DNA of 64,000 nucleotides. Origin: Kutzneria viridogrisea. GTDB lineage: Bacteria > Actinomycetota > Actinomycetes > Mycobacteriales > Pseudonocardiaceae. The notes below the pieces were generated by a model. It was not told the DNA's origin. It ran no database searches and saw nothing but the letters and a program-made list of their open reading frames with translations. Both the position numbers and the translations under genes were made by a program. Positions 8,063 to 20,943 of the stretch are shown here, one piece after another; positions within the stretch are counted from its first letter, which is position 1; each line of letters starts with the position of its first letter. Where the stretch lies: assembly GCA_014138725.1 (NCBI GenBank), contig JACJID010000009.1:248001-312000 (forward strand), read 5' to 3'.

Positions 8063-10020
8063 CAGGAGAACCTCACCATCAGCAGTGCCGCGACCACGAG
8101 GACCGAGCCGCCGAGCATGGTCAGCGCGTAGGAGCGCACGAACCCGGTCTGGGTGCGCCGCAACCGAGAGGACAGGAAGGCCAGCGCACCGGCGATCCCG
8201 GTCACCGTGCCGTCCACCGCCTTGTCGTCGGCGATGACCAGGCCCTTCGTCAACGCCTCACCGGGCTTGGCGAACAGCGTCTCGTTCAGCTTGTTGCCGT
8301 ACAGGTCGGCGCGGGCGGCCCGGACGACCCAGGACACCCGCTCGGGCTTGGTCACCGGCACCGGCTTGCGGCCGACGAACAGCCAGGCCAGGCCCACGCC
8401 GACCACCATCAGCCCCAGCGACAGCGCGGTCATGGCGGCCGCGGGCAGCGGCGGGTGGCCCGCCTCCTTCAGCTCACCCAGCGAGGGCTCCAGCCAGTTG
8501 GCGAGGAAGTTGCCGTTGGTGAGCAGGAAACCGGCGAACACCGAGCCGACCGCCAGGATGATCATCGGAACGGTCATCACCGCGGGGGACTCGTGCGGGT
8601 GGTAGTCCCTGCCGTCGCTGGACTTCAGGTTCTTCCAGCGCTGCTCGCCGAAGAAGGTCATCAGCATCAGCCGGGTCATGTAGAACGCGGTCAGCGCCAC
8701 ACCGAGCATCGCGGCCCCGCCGAACACCCAGCCCCGCCAGCCCTCCTGGCCGAACGCGGCCTCGATGATCGCGTCCTTGGAGTAGAAGCCGGACAGGAAC
8801 GGGAAGCCGATCAGCGCCAGGTAGCCGAGGCCGAAGGTGGCGAAGGTGATCGGCATCTTCTTGGCAAGGCCGCCGTACTGGCGCATGTCCACCTCGTCGT
8901 TCATGCCGTGCATGACCGAACCGGCGCCGAGGAACAGGCCCGCCTTGAAGAAGCCGTGGGTGAGCAGGTGCGTGATGCCCAGCGCGTAGCCCACCGGGCC
9001 CAGGCCCACACCCAGGATCATGTAGCCGATCTGGCTGACCGTGGAGTAGGCCAGCACCTTCTTGATGTCGTCGTAGGCGCAGCCGATGACGCACCCGATC
9101 AGCAGGGTGACCGTACCGATGATCGTCACGACCAGCCTGCCGTCGGCGGTCAGGTCGTAGATCGGGTTGGACCTGGCGATCAGGTACACACCGGCGGTGA
9201 CCATGGTCGCCGCGTGGATCAGCGCGGAGACCGGGGTCGGACCCTCCATGGCGTCGGGCAACCAGGCCTGCAACGGGAACTGACCGGACTTGCCGCAGGC
9301 GCCCAGCAGCAGGAGCAGGCTGATCGCCAGCACCGTGCCGCCGTCCAGGGTGCCGATCTTGGCGAACACCTCGGTGTACTGCGTGGTGCCGAGGTTCGCC
9401 CACATCAGGAAGATCGCCACGGCCAGGCCGACGTCACCGACCCGGTTCATCAGGAATGCCTTCTTCGCGGCGGTGGCCGCGGCCGGCTTGTGCTGCCAGA
9501 AGGCGATGAGCAGGTAGGAGGCCAGACCCACGCCCTCCCAGCCGAAGTACAGCGTCACGAACCCGTTGCCCAGCACCAGCAGCAGCATGGCCGCCACGAA
9601 CAGGTTCAGGTACGCGAAGAACTTGCGGCGGTCGGTGTCGTGCGACATGTAGCCGATCGAGTACACGTGGATCAGCGAGCCAACCCCGGTGATCAGCAGC
9701 ACGAAGGTCAGCGACAGCGGGTCCAGCCGCAGCCCGAAGTCGATGCTGAGCGAGTCCACCGGGATCCAGGAGAACAGGTGCAGTTCCTGGATCCGGTCCG
9801 CGGCCTTGAGCGAGGTCGTGGACAGGAACAGCGTCAGGCCGTACACGAAGGCGAGGATCACCGTCGCGCAGCCGAGCAGGTGCCCCCACTTGTTGGTGGC
9901 CTTGCCACCGAGCAGCAGCACGGCGGCGCCGAACAGCGGCAGTGCGAGCAGCAGCCAGGCAGACTGTGCTACCCCGGCCGCCGGGAGAGCCCCTTCGGCG
10001 GCCAGCAGAGTGTGCGTCAT
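8062..10020 (-). CDS. nuoL: NADH-quinone oxidoreductase subunit L
   Basis: 652 residues, the largest antiporter-like subunit, at the distal end of the membrane arm, whose long lateral helix runs along NuoM and NuoN. Conserved NuoL stretches: [46 protein letters not shown] and [19 protein letters not shown]. The start ATG at 10020 is 13 nt after nuoK. Nothing abnormal is seen. Confidence 0.97.
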   Translation of the reverse strand: MTHTLLAAEGALPAAGVAQSAWLLLALPLFGAAVLLLGGKATNKWGHLLGCATVILAFVYGLTLFLSTTSLKAADRIQELHLFSWIPVDSLSIDFGLRLDPLSLTFVLLITGVGSLIHVYSIGYMSHDTDRRKFFAYLNLFVAAMLLLVLGNGFVTLYFGWEGVGLASYLLIAFWQHKPAAATAAKKAFLMNRVGDVGLAVAIFLMWANLGTTQYTEVFAKIGTLDGGTVLAISLLLLLGACGKSGQFPLQAWLPDAMEGPTPVSALIHAATMVTAGVYLIARSNPIYDLTADGRLVVTIIGTVTLLIGCVIGCAYDDIKKVLAYSTVSQIGYMILGVGLGPVGYALGITHLLTHGFFKAGLFLGAGSVMHGMNDEVDMRQYGGLAKKMPITFATFGLGYLALIGFPFLSGFYSKDAIIEAAFGQEGWRGWVFGGAAMLGVALTAFYMTRLMLMTFFGEQRWKNLKSSDGRDYHPHESPAVMTVPMIILAVGSVFAGFLLTNGNFLANWLEPSLGELKEAGHPPLPAAAMTALSLGLMVVGVGLAWLFVGRKPVPVTKPERVSWVVRAARADLYGNKLNETLFAKPGEALTKGLVIADDKAVDGTVTGIAGALAFLSSRLRRTQTGFVRSYALTMLGGSVLVVAALLMVRFS

Positions 10021-10033
10021 TCCCGGTGCCCCT

Positions 10034-10333
10034 CTAGTACTTGAGCAGGTTCGAGTCGTCGACCGAGGCCGAGCGCCGCGTCCGGAAGATGGACATGATG
10101 ATCGCCAGGCCGACCACGACCTCGGCGGCGGCCACGACCATCACGAAGAAGGCCATCACCTGGCCGTCGAGCTGGCCGTTGACCCGGGCGAAGGTGACCA
10201 GGGTCAGGTTCACCGCGTTGAGCATCAGCTCGATGCACATGAACACGACGATGGCGTTGCGGCGCACCAGGACACCGATCGTGCCGATGCTGAACAGCAG
10301 TGCCGACAGCAGCAGGTAGTAGGTCGGGGTCAT
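10034..10333 (-). CDS. nuoK: NADH-quinone oxidoreductase subunit K
   Basis: 99 residues with three membrane helices. The conserved acidic residues of the proton-translocation path are present in [13 protein letters not shown] and [13 protein letters not shown]. The ATG overlaps the nuoJ stop (ATGA). Size is exactly typical for NuoK. Confidence 0.96.
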   Translation of the reverse strand: MTPTYYLLLSALLFSIGTIGVLVRRNAIVVFMCIELMLNAVNLTLVTFARVNGQLDGQVMAFFVMVVAAAEVVVGLAIIMSIFRTRRSASVDDSNLLKY

Positions 10334-11175
10334 CGCGCGGCCTCCTCACCGGTCAGCGCGTGCGCGTCGGCGGCGTGCCCGGTGCCCGCCACCGAGGCGC
10401 GCTCCTCGCCGAACAGCTCGGCGGAGGTGCCCTCGATCAGCTCGGACAGGGACTCGGGCGCCACCGAACCGTCGGGCAGCAGCGCCGGGGTGGCCACCGA
10501 GTTGGCCGTGGCGAACACACCGGGGCCGGGCAGCGGGGAGGGCCGGTCGCCCTGGAACCGCTCGATGACCAGTTCCCGCTGGGTCTTGCGGGCCTGCCGC
10601 TCCTTGCCCGCGAAGGCCAGCACCATCGCGCCGACCGCCGCGGTGATCAGCAGCGCCGAGGTCAGCTCGAAGGGGAACAGGTAGTCGGTGAACAGCGCGC
10701 GGCCGATGTTGGCCACGTTGCCGCCGTTCTGCGCGTTGACCGAGGCCAGTCCCGCGGAGGGCACCTGGTTGAGGGCCCGCACCAGCGCGGCCACCGCGAT
10801 GCCCGCGAAGCCCAGGCCGAACACCGCGGCGGTCAGCCGCTGACCGCGCAGCACCTCGACCACCGAGTCGGAACTGTCCCTGCCCACCAGCATCAGCACA
10901 AACAGGAACAGCATCATGATCGCGCCGGTGTAGACGATGATCTGCACGAACCCCAGGAAGGGCGCCTGCTGGATCATGTAGAGGATGCCCAGGCTGAGCA
11001 TGGACAGCACCAGCCACAGCGCGGAGTGCACGGCGTTGCGGGCGAACAGCATGCCCAGACCGCCGGCCAGGGCCAGCGGCCCGAGGATCCAGAAGGCGAC
11101 GGCCTCGCCGGTGGTCACCGGGTCGGCGGCGGGTGCGGCCGGGGCCTGTGCAAGCAAACTCATCAGTGCACTCAC
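10330..11175 (-). CDS. nuoJ: NADH-quinone oxidoreductase subunit J
   Basis: 281 residues if started at GTG 11175, which overlaps the nuoI stop (GTGA); an internal ATG at 11163 is the alternative. The N-terminal two thirds contain five membrane helices with the NuoJ hallmarks [13 protein letters not shown] and [20 protein letters not shown]. The C-terminal roughly 100 residues are a hydrophilic extension rich in Glu, Ala and Ser, common in actinobacterial NuoJ and absent in E. coli. Confidence 0.93.
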   Translation of the reverse strand: MSALMSLLAQAPAAPAADPVTTGEAVAFWILGPLALAGGLGMLFARNAVHSALWLVLSMLSLGILYMIQQAPFLGFVQIIVYTGAIMMLFLFVLMLVGRDSSDSVVEVLRGQRLTAAVFGLGFAGIAVAALVRALNQVPSAGLASVNAQNGGNVANIGRALFTDYLFPFELTSALLITAAVGAMVLAFAGKERQARKTQRELVIERFQGDRPSPLPGPGVFATANSVATPALLPDGSVAPESLSELIEGTSAELFGEERASVAGTGHAADAHALTGEEAAR

Positions 11176-11702
11176 TGGGCCACCTCCCCCGCCTTGCGGG
11201 CCAGCTCGGGCCCGTTGACGTAGTAGTCCTGCTCGTTCTCGCCCAGCCGCATGGCGTGCGGCGGCTGCTCCATGCCGGGCAGCAGCGGGGCGAGCAGGTC
11301 CTCCTTGGTGAAGATCAACCTCTGCCGGTCGTCGTCGGCCAGCTCGTAGAAGTTGGTCATCGTCAGCGAGCGGGTCGGGCAGGCCTCGATGCACAGGCCG
11401 CAGCCGATGCAGCGCAGGTAGTTGATCTGGTAGTCGGCGCCGTAGCGCTCACCGGGCGAGAAGCGCGCGTCCTCGGTGTTGTCGCCGCCCTCCACGAAGA
11501 TCGCGTCGGCGGGGCAGGCCCAGGCGCACAGCTCGCAGCCCACGCACTTCTCCAGCCCGTCCGGGTGCCGGTTGAGCTGGTGGCGCCCGTGGTAGCGGGC
11601 CGCGGTGGGCCGGTAGTCCTCCGGGTACTGCTCGGTCACGACCTTCTTGAACATCGTCGAGAAGGTCACGCCGAAGCCCTTGAGGGGATCAAACACCCCC
11701 AT
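11172..11702 (-). CDS. nuoI: NADH-quinone oxidoreductase subunit I (2x 4Fe-4S)
   Basis: 176 residues. Two ferredoxin-type motifs, [12 protein letters not shown] and [12 protein letters not shown], bind clusters N6a and N6b, which pass electrons from NuoG towards NuoB. The gene starts at ATG 11702 inside the last 14 bases of nuoH. The N-terminal amphipathic region [12 protein letters not shown] contacts the membrane arm in homologues. Confidence 0.97.
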   Translation of the reverse strand: MGVFDPLKGFGVTFSTMFKKVVTEQYPEDYRPTAARYHGRHQLNRHPDGLEKCVGCELCAWACPADAIFVEGGDNTEDARFSPGERYGADYQINYLRCIGCGLCIEACPTRSLTMTNFYELADDDRQRLIFTKEDLLAPLLPGMEQPPHAMRLGENEQDYYVNGPELARKAGEVAQ

Positions 11703-13044
11703 CGCTGGCCTCCTTGCTGGTGGACGCAGCTACCCCGGAAGGGGTGAGTGCTGTCGGTTCGGGCTCTGCCGCCTGCGCGACCGGGGATCGGCGCTGACGC
11801 TTGGGTGCCTTGGGGACCTTCAGGTCCAGCGGGGGCAGCGGGTAGCCACTGCCGGTCACCATGACCCGGTTCGGGTCGGAGGCGGGCTTGCGGTCCGGGA
11901 TGATCATGACCAGCACCAGGATGGCGAGCACAACGATGCCCACGATGATGCTGACGTTGAGCGTGGTCTGACCACCGGCCTGTAGTGCGCGCACGCAGAC
12001 CACCAGCACGATCCACACCAGGCTGACCGGGACCAGCACCTTCCAGCCCAGCTTCATGAACTGGTCGTAGCGCATGCGGGGCAGCGTGCCGCGCAGCCAC
12101 ACGAACGCGAACAGCAGCACCATCATCTTGGCGATGAACCACAGCGGACCGAACCAGCCGGAGTTGAGCACCCCGCCGCCGACCTCGGAGAGGAAGAACG
12201 GGGCGTGCCAGCCGCCGAGGAACAGCGTGGTGGCGAAGGCCGAGACGGTGACCATGTTGATGTACTCGGCGAGGAAGAACAGCGCGAACTTCAGCGAGCT
12301 GTACTCGGTGTGGAAGCCACCGACCAGCTCCGACTCGGCCTCGGCCAGGTCGAAGGGCGCGCGGTTGGTCTCACCGACCATCGACACCAGGTAGATCAGG
12401 AAGCTGGGGATCAGCACGATCCCGTACCAGAAGTCCTGCTGGGCGTTGACGATCTCCGCGGTGGACAGCGAGTGCGCGGACAGGATCACCGCCACGATCG
12501 ACAGGCCCATCGCGATCTCGTAGGAGATCACCTGCGCGGCCGAGCGCAGCGCGCCCAGCAGCGGGTACGGGGAGCCGGAGGACCAGCCGGAGAGCACGAT
12601 GCCGTAGACCCCGACCGAGGAGCAGGCCAGCACCACCAGCACGCCCACCGGCAGGTCGGCCAACTGGAGCGCGGTGTGTACCCCGAACAGGTCCACCTCC
12701 CCGCCCAGCGGCATGACCGCGAAGGCGAGGAAGGCGGGCACGCAGGAGATCACCGGGGCCAGGAAGAACACCCACTTGTCGGCCAGAACCGGCCGGATGT
12801 CCTCCTTGAACGCCAGCTTCAGGCCGTCCGCGAGGGACTGCAACAGACCCGCGGGCCCGACCCGGTTGGGGCCGGGGCGGTGCTGCATGCGGGCCACGAC
12901 CCGGCGTTCGAACCAGATCATGAACAGGGTCATCACGACCAGGAGCACGAAGATCCCGAGCGTCTTGACCACGATCAGCCAGAACGGGTCACCGGCCAGC
13001 AGCTGCGCCGTGTCCGGGCGCGGCGCCGAGGCGTGGGCGATCAT
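11689..13044 (-). CDS. nuoH: NADH-quinone oxidoreductase subunit H
   Basis: 451 residues, the membrane subunit that forms the quinone-binding chamber with NuoB and NuoD. It has eight or so helices and conserved loops [41 protein letters not shown] and ALFFLAEY. After the last helix there is a hydrophilic tail of about 80 residues ([10 protein letters not shown]...), an extension seen in actinobacteria. The start ATG overlaps the nuoG stop (ATGA). Confidence 0.96.
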   Translation of the reverse strand: MIAHASAPRPDTAQLLAGDPFWLIVVKTLGIFVLLVVMTLFMIWFERRVVARMQHRPGPNRVGPAGLLQSLADGLKLAFKEDIRPVLADKWVFFLAPVISCVPAFLAFAVMPLGGEVDLFGVHTALQLADLPVGVLVVLACSSVGVYGIVLSGWSSGSPYPLLGALRSAAQVISYEIAMGLSIVAVILSAHSLSTAEIVNAQQDFWYGIVLIPSFLIYLVSMVGETNRAPFDLAEAESELVGGFHTEYSSLKFALFFLAEYINMVTVSAFATTLFLGGWHAPFFLSEVGGGVLNSGWFGPLWFIAKMMVLLFAFVWLRGTLPRMRYDQFMKLGWKVLVPVSLVWIVLVVCVRALQAGGQTTLNVSIIVGIVVLAILVLVMIIPDRKPASDPNRVMVTGSGYPLPPLDLKVPKAPKRQRRSPVAQAAEPEPTALTPSGVAASTSKEASDGGV

Positions 13045-15515
13045 GAGTTACCTCCGCGAGCTTGCGGGCGCAGCGAGACCGTGGCGCCGTGGCCCGCACC
13101 GAGTTCACGGCGCAGCCGGGACACCCCGGAGTTCAGGGGCAGCCACACCACACCGTCGGGCAGGTCGGCGGGCTCCGCGGTCAGCGTCACCGAACCGCGC
13201 TCGGTGGCCACGGTGACCTGCTCGCCCGCGACCACGCCGAACTGCTCCGCGGTGGCGGCGGACAGCCGGGCCACCGGGGTGCGGGCGGTACCGGCCAGGT
13301 TCGGCTCCTCGTCCTGCAACGAGCCGTTGTCGATGAGCTGGTGCCAGGTCGCCAGCAGCACCCCGTCCTCGCCCGCGCCCGGTGCGGGCGGTGCGGGCAC
13401 GGCGGGCGGCTCGGCGCGGCGCGTGGACGCCGTGGCGCCAAGCCGCTCCAGGTTCGCCCTGGCCGCGGCCGGGGTCTGCGTGAACAGGTCGGCGTCCATC
13501 TCCACCGCGAGCGTGTCCAGCACCCGGCAGTCCGGCAGGGCGCCGGTGCCGTCCAGCGTGGTGCCGAACTCGCGCCGCCTGCCCTCCCAGTTCAGGTAGC
13601 TGCCGGACTTCTCCGTGGACGGCGCGATGGGCAGCACCACGTCGGCCCGCTCGGTGACGGCGCTGGGCCGCAGCTCCAGGCTGACCACGAACCCGGCCCG
13701 CTCGATCGCGCGCAGGGCCAGCTCCGGGTCGGCCAGGTCGTACGGGTCCACCCCGCCGACCAGCAGGCCGCCCAGCTCACCGGCCGCCGCGGCGCCGAGG
13801 ATCGCGTCGGTGTCGCGGCCCGGCTCGGCGGACAGCGCGCCCGCCGCCAGGCCCCAGGCCTGCTCGACCTCGGCCCGCGCCGTGCCGTCGGTGACCTGAC
13901 GGCCGCCGGGCAGCAGGTTCGGCAGCACACCGGCGTCCAGCGCGCCGCGTTCCCCCGCCCTGCGCGGGATCCAGGCCGCCTTGGCACCGGTGCGCTCGGC
14001 CAGCCGCAGCACCGAGGAGAACAGGCCCGGCACCTCGGCGGCGCGCTCGCCGACCAGGATCACCGAGCCGCTGCCGGACAGGGCCTCGAACGCCTCGGCC
14101 GTACCGGAGTTGAAGAACAGGCCCTCGATCGCGGCGGGCTCGCCACCGGGCACGCAGGGCAGCAGGGTGCCGAAGGTCTTGTCCACCGCGGGCGAGGTCC
14201 ACTGCCCGAGGTGGAAGACCTTCGTGCGGCCCTTGCGGGCGGCCTTGCGCAGCCGCAGGAAGACGATCGGCGCCTCCTCCTCCGGCTCGAAGGCCACGCA
14301 CAGCACCGCGGGCGCGGACTCAAGCTGCCGGAAGGTCACGCCCCCGGACTCCGGCGAGGTGCCGACCACGCTGGCGGCCAGGAACTCCAGCTCCTCAGCG
14401 GAGTGCGGCCGGGCGCGGAAGTCCACGTCGTTGGTGCGCAGCGCGACGCGGGCGAACTTGCCGTAGGCGTAGGCGTCCTCGACGGTCAGCCGGCCACCGG
14501 CCAGCACGCCGACCCCACCGGCCTCGTCACGGGCCTTGGCCAGCCCCTCGGCGGCCACCCGCAGCGCCTCGGTCCACGAGGACTCGCGGAGCTGCCCGCT
14601 GTCCGCGTCGCGGACCATCGGCCGCAGCAGCCGGTCGGCGGCCGTGGCGTAGCGGAAGGCGAAACGGCCCTTGTCGCAGATCCACTCCTCGTTGACCTCG
14701 GGGTCCTCGCCCGCGAGCTTGCGCATCACCTTGCCGCGCCGCCAGTCCGTGCGCTCGGCACAGCCGGAGGAGCAGTGCTCGCACACGCTCGGCGTGGACA
14801 CCAGGTCGAACGGCCGGGAGCGGAACCGGTAGGCCGCGCTGGTGAGCGCGCCGACCGGGCAGATCTGGATCGTGTTGCCGGAGAAGTAGCTCTGGAACGG
14901 CTTCTCCTGCGCGATGCCGATCTGCTGCTGCGCACCGCGCTCGAGCAGCTCGATGAACGGGTCACCGGCGATCTGGCTGGAGAACCGGGTGCAGCGCTGG
15001 CAGAGCACGCAGCGCTCGCGGTCCAGCAGCACCTGGGTGGAGATTGGGATCGGCTTCGGGAAGGTCCGCTTGGTCTCGTGGAACCGGGAGTCCGCGCGGC
15101 CGTGCGCCAGCGCCTGGTTCTGCAACGGGCACTCGCCGCCCTTGTCGCAGATCGGGCAGTCCAGCGGGTGGTTGATCAGCAGCAGCTCCATCACGCCCTG
15201 CTGCGCCTTGTCGGCCACCGGCGAGGTGTGCTGGGTCTTGACCACCATGCCCTCGGCGACGGTCATCGTGCAGCTGGCCTGGGGCTTGGGCATCGGGCGC
15301 CCGCCCATCTCGACCTCGACCAGGCACTGGCGGCAGGCGCCCGCCGGGTCCAGCAGCGGGTGGTCGCAGAACCGCGGGATGACGATGCCCAGCCGCTCGG
15401 CCGTGCGGATCAGCAGTTCTCCCTTGGGAGCGACCACTTCCAGGCCGTCGATGGTGAGCTTCACGTGGCCCTCGGGGACCACCAGCTCGGCAGACTTCTC
15501 TGGTGCGACAGTCAT
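13041..15515 (-). CDS. nuoG: NADH-quinone oxidoreductase subunit G
   Basis: 824 residues from ATG 15515. The N-terminal ferredoxin-like part carries [20 protein letters not shown] (2Fe-2S), [13 protein letters not shown] and the [16 protein letters not shown] cluster region; CEHCSSGC marks the start of the molybdopterin-oxidoreductase-like domain, which is catalytically inert in complex I. The middle 300-700 region is Ala/Gly-rich and poorly conserved, as is usual for actinobacterial NuoG. The ATG shares one base with the nuoF TGA. Confidence 0.95.
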   Translation of the reverse strand: MTVAPEKSAELVVPEGHVKLTIDGLEVVAPKGELLIRTAERLGIVIPRFCDHPLLDPAGACRQCLVEVEMGGRPMPKPQASCTMTVAEGMVVKTQHTSPVADKAQQGVMELLLINHPLDCPICDKGGECPLQNQALAHGRADSRFHETKRTFPKPIPISTQVLLDRERCVLCQRCTRFSSQIAGDPFIELLERGAQQQIGIAQEKPFQSYFSGNTIQICPVGALTSAAYRFRSRPFDLVSTPSVCEHCSSGCAERTDWRRGKVMRKLAGEDPEVNEEWICDKGRFAFRYATAADRLLRPMVRDADSGQLRESSWTEALRVAAEGLAKARDEAGGVGVLAGGRLTVEDAYAYGKFARVALRTNDVDFRARPHSAEELEFLAASVVGTSPESGGVTFRQLESAPAVLCVAFEPEEEAPIVFLRLRKAARKGRTKVFHLGQWTSPAVDKTFGTLLPCVPGGEPAAIEGLFFNSGTAEAFEALSGSGSVILVGERAAEVPGLFSSVLRLAERTGAKAAWIPRRAGERGALDAGVLPNLLPGGRQVTDGTARAEVEQAWGLAAGALSAEPGRDTDAILGAAAAGELGGLLVGGVDPYDLADPELALRAIERAGFVVSLELRPSAVTERADVVLPIAPSTEKSGSYLNWEGRRREFGTTLDGTGALPDCRVLDTLAVEMDADLFTQTPAAARANLERLGATASTRRAEPPAVPAPPAPGAGEDGVLLATWHQLIDNGSLQDEEPNLAGTARTPVARLSAATAEQFGVVAGEQVTVATERGSVTLTAEPADLPDGVVWLPLNSGVSRLRRELGAGHGATVSLRPQARGGNS

Positions 15516-16816
15516 CAGTGGGCTCCCGCCAGTGCGTGCTTGCCCGTGCTGACCGCGTTGGTCTCGCACAGTGCCAGGAACTCGTCCTTGAAGTACTTGA
15601 TGCCACTGGTGATCGGGCTGACCGCGCCGTCACCGAGGGCGCAGAACGAGCGGCCGAGCACGTTGTCGCAGATGTCCAGCAGCGTCTCGATGTCGGCGGG
15701 GGTGCCCTCACCGCGCACCATGCGCTGCAGGATCTGGGTCAGCCAGTAGGTGCCCTCCCGGCAGGGGGTGCACTTGCCGCAGGACTCGTGCTTGTAGAAC
15801 TCGGTCCACTTCATGACAGCCCAGGGCACCGACACCGTCTCGTTGAAGATCTGCAACGCGGTGGTGCCCAGCATGGACCCGGCCTCGGCGGCGCCCTCGA
15901 AGTCCAGCGGCACGTCCAGGTGCTCGGCCGTGAACAGCGGGGTGGAGGAGCCGCCCGGGGTCCAGAACTTCAGCGGGATGCCGTCCTTCATGCCACCGGC
16001 CAGCTCCAGCAGGTCCCGCAGGGTCGTGCCCATCGGGGCCTCGTACTGGCCGGGGTTGGTGACGTGCCCGGACAGCGAGTAGATCTTCGGCCCGGGTGAG
16101 CGGTCACGGCCCATGGTGCGGAACCAGTCCGAGCCGCCGTTGACGATGAACGGCACGCTGGCGATGGTCTCCACGTTGTTCACCACGGTCGGCGACTCGT
16201 AGAGCCCCGAGGTGGCGGGGAACGGCGGCTTGAGCCTGGGCTGGCCGCGACGGCCCTCCAGGGAGTCCAGCAGCGCCGTCTCCTCCCCGCAGATGTAGGC
16301 GCCCGCACCGGCGTGCACCACCACGTCGAGGTCGAAGCCGGAGCCGAGGATGTCCTTGCCCAGGTACCCGGCGGCGTAGGCCTCCTTGACCGCGGCGTTG
16401 AGCCTGCGGATGCAGTGCAGCGCCTCACCGCGCACGTAGATCGCGGCGAAGTTCGCACGGATCGCGTACGAGGTGATGATGATGCCCTCGACCAGCGAGT
16501 GCGGGTCGGCCATCATCAGCGGGATGTCCTTGCAGGTACCCGGCTCGCCCTCGTCGGCGTTGATCACCAGGTAGTGCGGCTTGCCGTCGCCCTGCGGGAT
16601 GAAGCCCCACTTCATGCCGGTCGGGAACCCCGCACCGCCACGGCCGCGCAGCCCGGAGTCCTTGCACAGCTGGATGAGCTGGTCCGGGTGGGCCTTGAGC
16701 GCCTTACGCAGCGCGGTGTAGCCCTCCAACTGCTCGTAGGTCCCGATCGTCCAGGACCGCGGCGAGAGCCAGCGCTTGGTCAGCACGGGGGTGAGGGGAC
16801 TCACTTCGTTGGTCAT
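15515..16816 (-). CDS. nuoF: NADH-quinone oxidoreductase subunit F (NADH/FMN site)
   Basis: 433 residues. It binds NADH and FMN and carries cluster N3. Visible motifs: [16 protein letters not shown] for the nucleotide site, [33 protein letters not shown] for FMN, and [13 protein letters not shown] for the N3 cluster. I chose ATG 16816 ([16 protein letters not shown]); upstream in-frame codons lie in nuoE-overlapping sequence without homology. It is separated from nuoE by 10 nt. Confidence 0.96.
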   Translation of the reverse strand: MTNEVSPLTPVLTKRWLSPRSWTIGTYEQLEGYTALRKALKAHPDQLIQLCKDSGLRGRGGAGFPTGMKWGFIPQGDGKPHYLVINADEGEPGTCKDIPLMMADPHSLVEGIIITSYAIRANFAAIYVRGEALHCIRRLNAAVKEAYAAGYLGKDILGSGFDLDVVVHAGAGAYICGEETALLDSLEGRRGQPRLKPPFPATSGLYESPTVVNNVETIASVPFIVNGGSDWFRTMGRDRSPGPKIYSLSGHVTNPGQYEAPMGTTLRDLLELAGGMKDGIPLKFWTPGGSSTPLFTAEHLDVPLDFEGAAEAGSMLGTTALQIFNETVSVPWAVMKWTEFYKHESCGKCTPCREGTYWLTQILQRMVRGEGTPADIETLLDICDNVLGRSFCALGDGAVSPITSGIKYFKDEFLALCETNAVSTGKHALAGAH

Positions 16817-16826
16817 CGTGCGCCCC

Positions 16827-17582
16827 TCACTTCTTCTCGGGCAGGGCGGGGAACTCGACCGAGTCGGGCTCGCGCGGAGCGGTCCAGCCCTTCTCGTTGG
16901 CGATCTTGGCCCCGCGCACGGTCTCGGCCGCCGCCGAAGGACCGTCCACATCGGACTCGTTGTCCTCGAAGAACCCGGCCAGCTGGAGCTCCACCTTGCG
17001 GAAGTCGCTCAGCGGGGCACCTCGGGTCGGGGCGGGCTTCTGACCGCTCTGCAGGGCCTTCACCAGTTCCAGCGCGGAACTCGCGGTCTGGTTGTCGTAG
17101 TACTCGTAGTTGACCTGCAACACCGGGCCCAGGTCGCAGGCCGCGAGGCACTCGGCGTGCTCCAGGGTGATCGAGCCCGGCTCACCCGGCGTGCCCGAGG
17201 TCTCCTCGTGGCCCAGCGGCTTGCCGTCCGAACCCAGGTGCTCGCGCAGCTTCGCGTAGATGTCGTCACCGCCCAGCGCGGCGCACAGCGTGTTGGTGCA
17301 CACGCTGACCAGGTGCTCGCCGCAGGGCTTGCGCTTGTACATCGTGTAGAACGTGGCGACCGCGCTGACCTCGGCGTTGGACAGGTCCAACTGCTGGGCG
17401 CAGAACGCGATGCCCGCCTGGCTCACGTGCCCCTGCACGGACTGCACCAGGTGCAGCATCGGCAGCAGCGCGGACCGGGACCGGGGGTAGCGGGCGATGA
17501 TCGCCCGCGCCCTGTCCACGGTGTCCTGGCCGAACACCTCGGTCTCGGCGGCCGTCGCGGGCCGCTCGTCGAAGGTCGTCAT
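16827..17582 (-). CDS. nuoE: NADH-quinone oxidoreductase subunit E (2Fe-2S)
   Basis: 251 residues, a thioredoxin-like [2Fe-2S] subunit of the NADH dehydrogenase module. Ligand cysteines are in CTNTLC and [10 protein letters not shown]. The N-terminal helical part ([18 protein letters not shown]) packs against NuoF. The C-terminal 60 residues are a variable hydrophilic tail. The ATG overlaps the nuoD stop (ATGA). Confidence 0.95.
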   Translation of the reverse strand: MTTFDERPATAAETEVFGQDTVDRARAIIARYPRSRSALLPMLHLVQSVQGHVSQAGIAFCAQQLDLSNAEVSAVATFYTMYKRKPCGEHLVSVCTNTLCAALGGDDIYAKLREHLGSDGKPLGHEETSGTPGEPGSITLEHAECLAACDLGPVLQVNYEYYDNQTASSALELVKALQSGQKPAPTRGAPLSDFRKVELQLAGFFEDNESDVDGPSAAAETVRGAKIANEKGWTAPREPDSVEFPALPEKK

Positions 17583-18898
17583 CGGTCACACCCACCCATC
17601 ACCGGGTCGATCGAGGCCACCGCGGCGATCACGTCGGCGACCATGCCGCCCTCGCTCATCGGCGGCATCGACTGCAGGTTCACGAAGCTTGGTTCCCGCA
17701 CGTGCACCCGCATCGGCCTGGTGCCGCCGTCGGAGACCACGTGGTAACCCAGCTCCCCACGCGGGGACTCCACCGGCACGTAGACCTGCCCGGCGGGCAC
17801 CGCGAAGCCCTCGGTCACCAGCTTGAAGTGGTGGATCAGCGACTCCATGGACTGGCCCATGATCTTGCGGACGTGCTCCAGGGAGTTGCCCATGCCGTCG
17901 GCGCCGATGGTCAGCTGCGCGGGCCAGGCGATCTTGGCGTCCTCCACCATGACCGGACCCGGCTCCAGGCGGTCCACGGCCTGCTCGATGATGCGCAGCG
18001 ACTGGTGGATCTCCTCCAGCCGCAGCAGGTAGCGCGCGAAGCAGTCCGCGTCGGTGGAGGTGGGCACCTCGAACTCGTAGTTCTCGTAGCCCAGGTACGG
18101 CTCGGTCTTGCGCAGGTCCCAGGCCAGGCCCGCGGAGCGCAGGATCGGCCCGGTGATGCCCAGCGCCAGGCAGGCGTCCACCGGCAGCACGCCGACGCCC
18201 GCCATGCGGTTGCGCCAGATCGGCTGCCCGGTGAGCAGCTTGTCGTAGTCGGGCAGCCGCTTGTGCATGAGCTTGGTGAACTCTCGGACCTTCTGCACCG
18301 TGTCGGCGGGCAGGTCCTGGGCGAGCCCGCCCGGCCGGATGTACGCGTGGTTCATCCGCAGACCGGTCAGGTGCTCCAGCAGGTGCAGCACTTCCTCGCG
18401 CTCGCGGAACCCGGCGGTCATGCCGGTCAGCGCGCCGAGCTCCATGCCGCCGGTGGCCAGGGCCACCAGGTGCGAGCCGATACGGTTGATCTCCATCAGC
18501 AGCACGCGAGCGGTCTGGGCCCGCTGCGGCACGGTGATGCCGAGCAGCTTCTCCACCGACATGCAGTACGCGGCCTCGTTGAACAGCGGGGCCAGGTAGT
18601 CCATGCGGGTCACGAAGGTGACGCCCTGGGTCCAGTTCCGGTACTCGACGTTCTTCTCGATACCGGTGTGCAGGTAGCCGATCACCGTGCGGCCCTGGGT
18701 GACGGTCTCACCCTCCAGCTCCAGCACCAGCCGCAGCACGCCGTGCGTGGACGGGTGCTGCGGGCCGAGGTTCATCACGATCCGCTCGTTGCCGGCGGCT
18801 TCCTCGATGACCTCGTCCCAGTCCCCGCCGGTGACGGTGAAGACCGGGCCCTCGGTGGTCTCCCGCTCGTGGGCATAGGTCTCGTGTTCGGTGCTCAT
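17579..18898 (-). CDS. nuoD: NADH-quinone oxidoreductase subunit D
   Basis: 439 residues, the 49-kDa-type subunit forming the quinone site with NuoB. The diagnostic [14 protein letters not shown] is near residue 45, with [23 protein letters not shown] and the C-terminal [17 protein letters not shown] chose ATG 18898 because it overlaps the nuoC stop (ATGA) and gives the usual length. Confidence 0.97.
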   Translation of the reverse strand: MSTEHETYAHERETTEGPVFTVTGGDWDEVIEEAAGNERIVMNLGPQHPSTHGVLRLVLELEGETVTQGRTVIGYLHTGIEKNVEYRNWTQGVTFVTRMDYLAPLFNEAAYCMSVEKLLGITVPQRAQTARVLLMEINRIGSHLVALATGGMELGALTGMTAGFREREEVLHLLEHLTGLRMNHAYIRPGGLAQDLPADTVQKVREFTKLMHKRLPDYDKLLTGQPIWRNRMAGVGVLPVDACLALGITGPILRSAGLAWDLRKTEPYLGYENYEFEVPTSTDADCFARYLLRLEEIHQSLRIIEQAVDRLEPGPVMVEDAKIAWPAQLTIGADGMGNSLEHVRKIMGQSMESLIHHFKLVTEGFAVPAGQVYVPVESPRGELGYHVVSDGGTRPMRVHVREPSFVNLQSMPPMSEGGMVADVIAAVASIDPVMGGCDR

Positions 18899-19653
18899 GA
18901 GTAGGACCTCCGCTGGTCGGGCGGCGGGATCTCGGCGCCCTTGTACTCGACCGGGATGCCGCCCAGCGGGTAGTCCTTGCGCTGGGGGTGGCCGTCCCAG
19001 TCGTCCGGCATGAGGATGCGGGTCAGCGCCGGGTGTCCGTCGTAGACGATCCCGAACATGTCCCACGCCTCGCGCTCGTGCCAGTCCGCGGTCGGGTAGA
19101 CCGGGACCACGCTGGGGACGTGCGCGTCGTCCACGTCAACGCAGACCTCCAGGCGGATGCGCCGCCGGTAGGTCATCGAGGTCAGGTGGTAGACCGAGTG
19201 CAGCCGCTGCGCCACCTCGGCGCCGTAGTCCACACCGGACACCGAGCTGCACAGCTCGAAGCGCAGCGCTTCGTCGTCGCGCAGGATCCTCGCCACCTCG
19301 AGCAGGTTCTCCCTGCGCAGGTAGAAGGTGATCTCGCCGCGGTCCACGGAGATCTGCTGCACGGTGTCGGCGGGCAGACCGGCCTCGGCGATCGCGCCGA
19401 GCAGTTCGTCGGCCACCTCGTCGAACCAGCCGCCGAAGGGCCGTTCCGAGGGCGGGGCCACGTGTGCGGGCAGCCGCAGGCCGCCGAAGCCCGAGGTGTC
19501 ACCGGAGCCGTGGATGCCGAACATGCCCTGGCGGGCGCGGCCGGAGACGACCGGTGCCGCACCGTTGGCCGCGGGCTCCAGGCCGGTCTCCGCGCGCTCG
19601 GCGCTGGAGTGCTCGGAGCCAGGGGCTGGGGTGGTGGGATTCTCGTCAGTCAC
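18895..19653 (-). CDS. nuoC: NADH-quinone oxidoreductase subunit C
   Basis: 252 residues, the 30-kDa-type peripheral subunit. The conserved part begins near residue 75 and includes [33 protein letters not shown] and [20 protein letters not shown]. The first roughly 70 residues are a low-complexity extension seen in other actinobacteria. NuoC and NuoD are separate here, unlike the fused NuoCD of E. coli. Confidence 0.95.
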   Translation of the reverse strand: MTDENPTTPAPGSEHSSAERAETGLEPAANGAAPVVSGRARQGMFGIHGSGDTSGFGGLRLPAHVAPPSERPFGGWFDEVADELLGAIAEAGLPADTVQQISVDRGEITFYLRRENLLEVARILRDDEALRFELCSSVSGVDYGAEVAQRLHSVYHLTSMTYRRRIRLEVCVDVDDAHVPSVVPVYPTADWHEREAWDMFGIVYDGHPALTRILMPDDWDGHPQRKDYPLGGIPVEYKGAEIPPPDQRRSYS

Positions 19654-19662
19654 GGGTTCAGC

Positions 19663-20319
<657 letters not shown>

Positions 20320-20330
20320 GGCGCTCTCCC

Positions 20331-20738
20331 CTAGTTCCAGTCCAGGCCGCCGCGACGCCAGACGTAGGCGTAGGCGAACCCGACGGTTGCGATGAACAGG
20401 ACGATCTCCACCACGCCGAAGAACCCGAGCTGGTCGGAGGTCACGGCGAACGGGTAGAGGAAGACCATCTCGATGTCGAAGAGGATGAACAGCATCGCCG
20501 TCAGGTAGTAGGCGACGGGCATCCTGCCGCCACCCACGATCGGCTGGGGCGAGGGCTCGATGCCGCACTCGTAGGCGTCCAGCTTGGCCTTGTTGTAGCG
20601 GCGCGGGCCGACCAGCGGTGCGGCCGCCACCGAGAACACCGCGAATGCGGCGGCCAGCACGAACAACGCCACCAGGGGAACGTAGGGATCCAGTCCCGAA
20701 GAGGGGGCTGCGGCCTCGAAGGCTTCGAGCATCAGCAC
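20331..20738 (-). CDS. nuoA: NADH-quinone oxidoreductase subunit A
   Basis: 135 residues with three membrane helices. The family motif [11 protein letters not shown] sits in the loop after helix 1, followed by [24 protein letters not shown] prefer GTG 20738 because AGGAAAGGA lies about 10 nt upstream; GTG 20777 (148 residues) and ATG 20732 are possible. This is the first gene of the operon. Rex-type operators lie about 190-225 bp upstream. Confidence 0.93.
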   Translation of the reverse strand: MLMLEAFEAAAPSSGLDPYVPLVALFVLAAAFAVFSVAAAPLVGPRRYNKAKLDAYECGIEPSPQPIVGGGRMPVAYYLTAMLFILFDIEMVFLYPFAVTSDQLGFFGVVEIVLFIATVGFAYAYVWRRGGLDWN

Positions 20739-20845
20739 CTTGTCCGTGTCCTTTCCTCTTGCCGCCGACGGGCTCACCGTGCCCGCGCAGGACGCGCGCG
20801 AGAGCCGTCGTCGCCGGAGACACTAGGGGTGAGCTTCGCCTCGTT

Positions 20846-20864
20846 CGAGGTAAGGCAGCCCTAA
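20846..20864. promoter_or_regulatory. Possible DtxR/IdeR-type iron box upstream of nuoA
   Basis: The 19 bp CGAGGTAAGGCAGCCCTAA match the iron-box consensus TTAGGTTAGGCTAACCTAA at 13 of 19 positions. It sits between the Rex-type operators and nuoA. The match is weaker than for strong sites, so this is only a candidate. Confidence 0.35.
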
Positions 20865-20923
20865 CTTTCCCAGCTCCGACCTGCGGGTTCGCCCTGACAC
20901 CCGCCGACCGTTACCGCCCCCGG

Positions 20924-20943
20924 CTTGTGAAATTGTTCACAAG
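20924..20943. promoter_or_regulatory. Rex-type operator 1 upstream of nuoA
   Basis: The perfect dyad CTTGTGAAATTGTTCACAAG contains TTGTGAA-N4-TTCACAA, the Rex (NADH/NAD+-sensing repressor) consensus known from Streptomyces and Gram-positive bacteria, where Rex controls nuo, cyd and related respiratory genes. It is immediately followed by an identical-arm second site. Confidence 0.85.
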
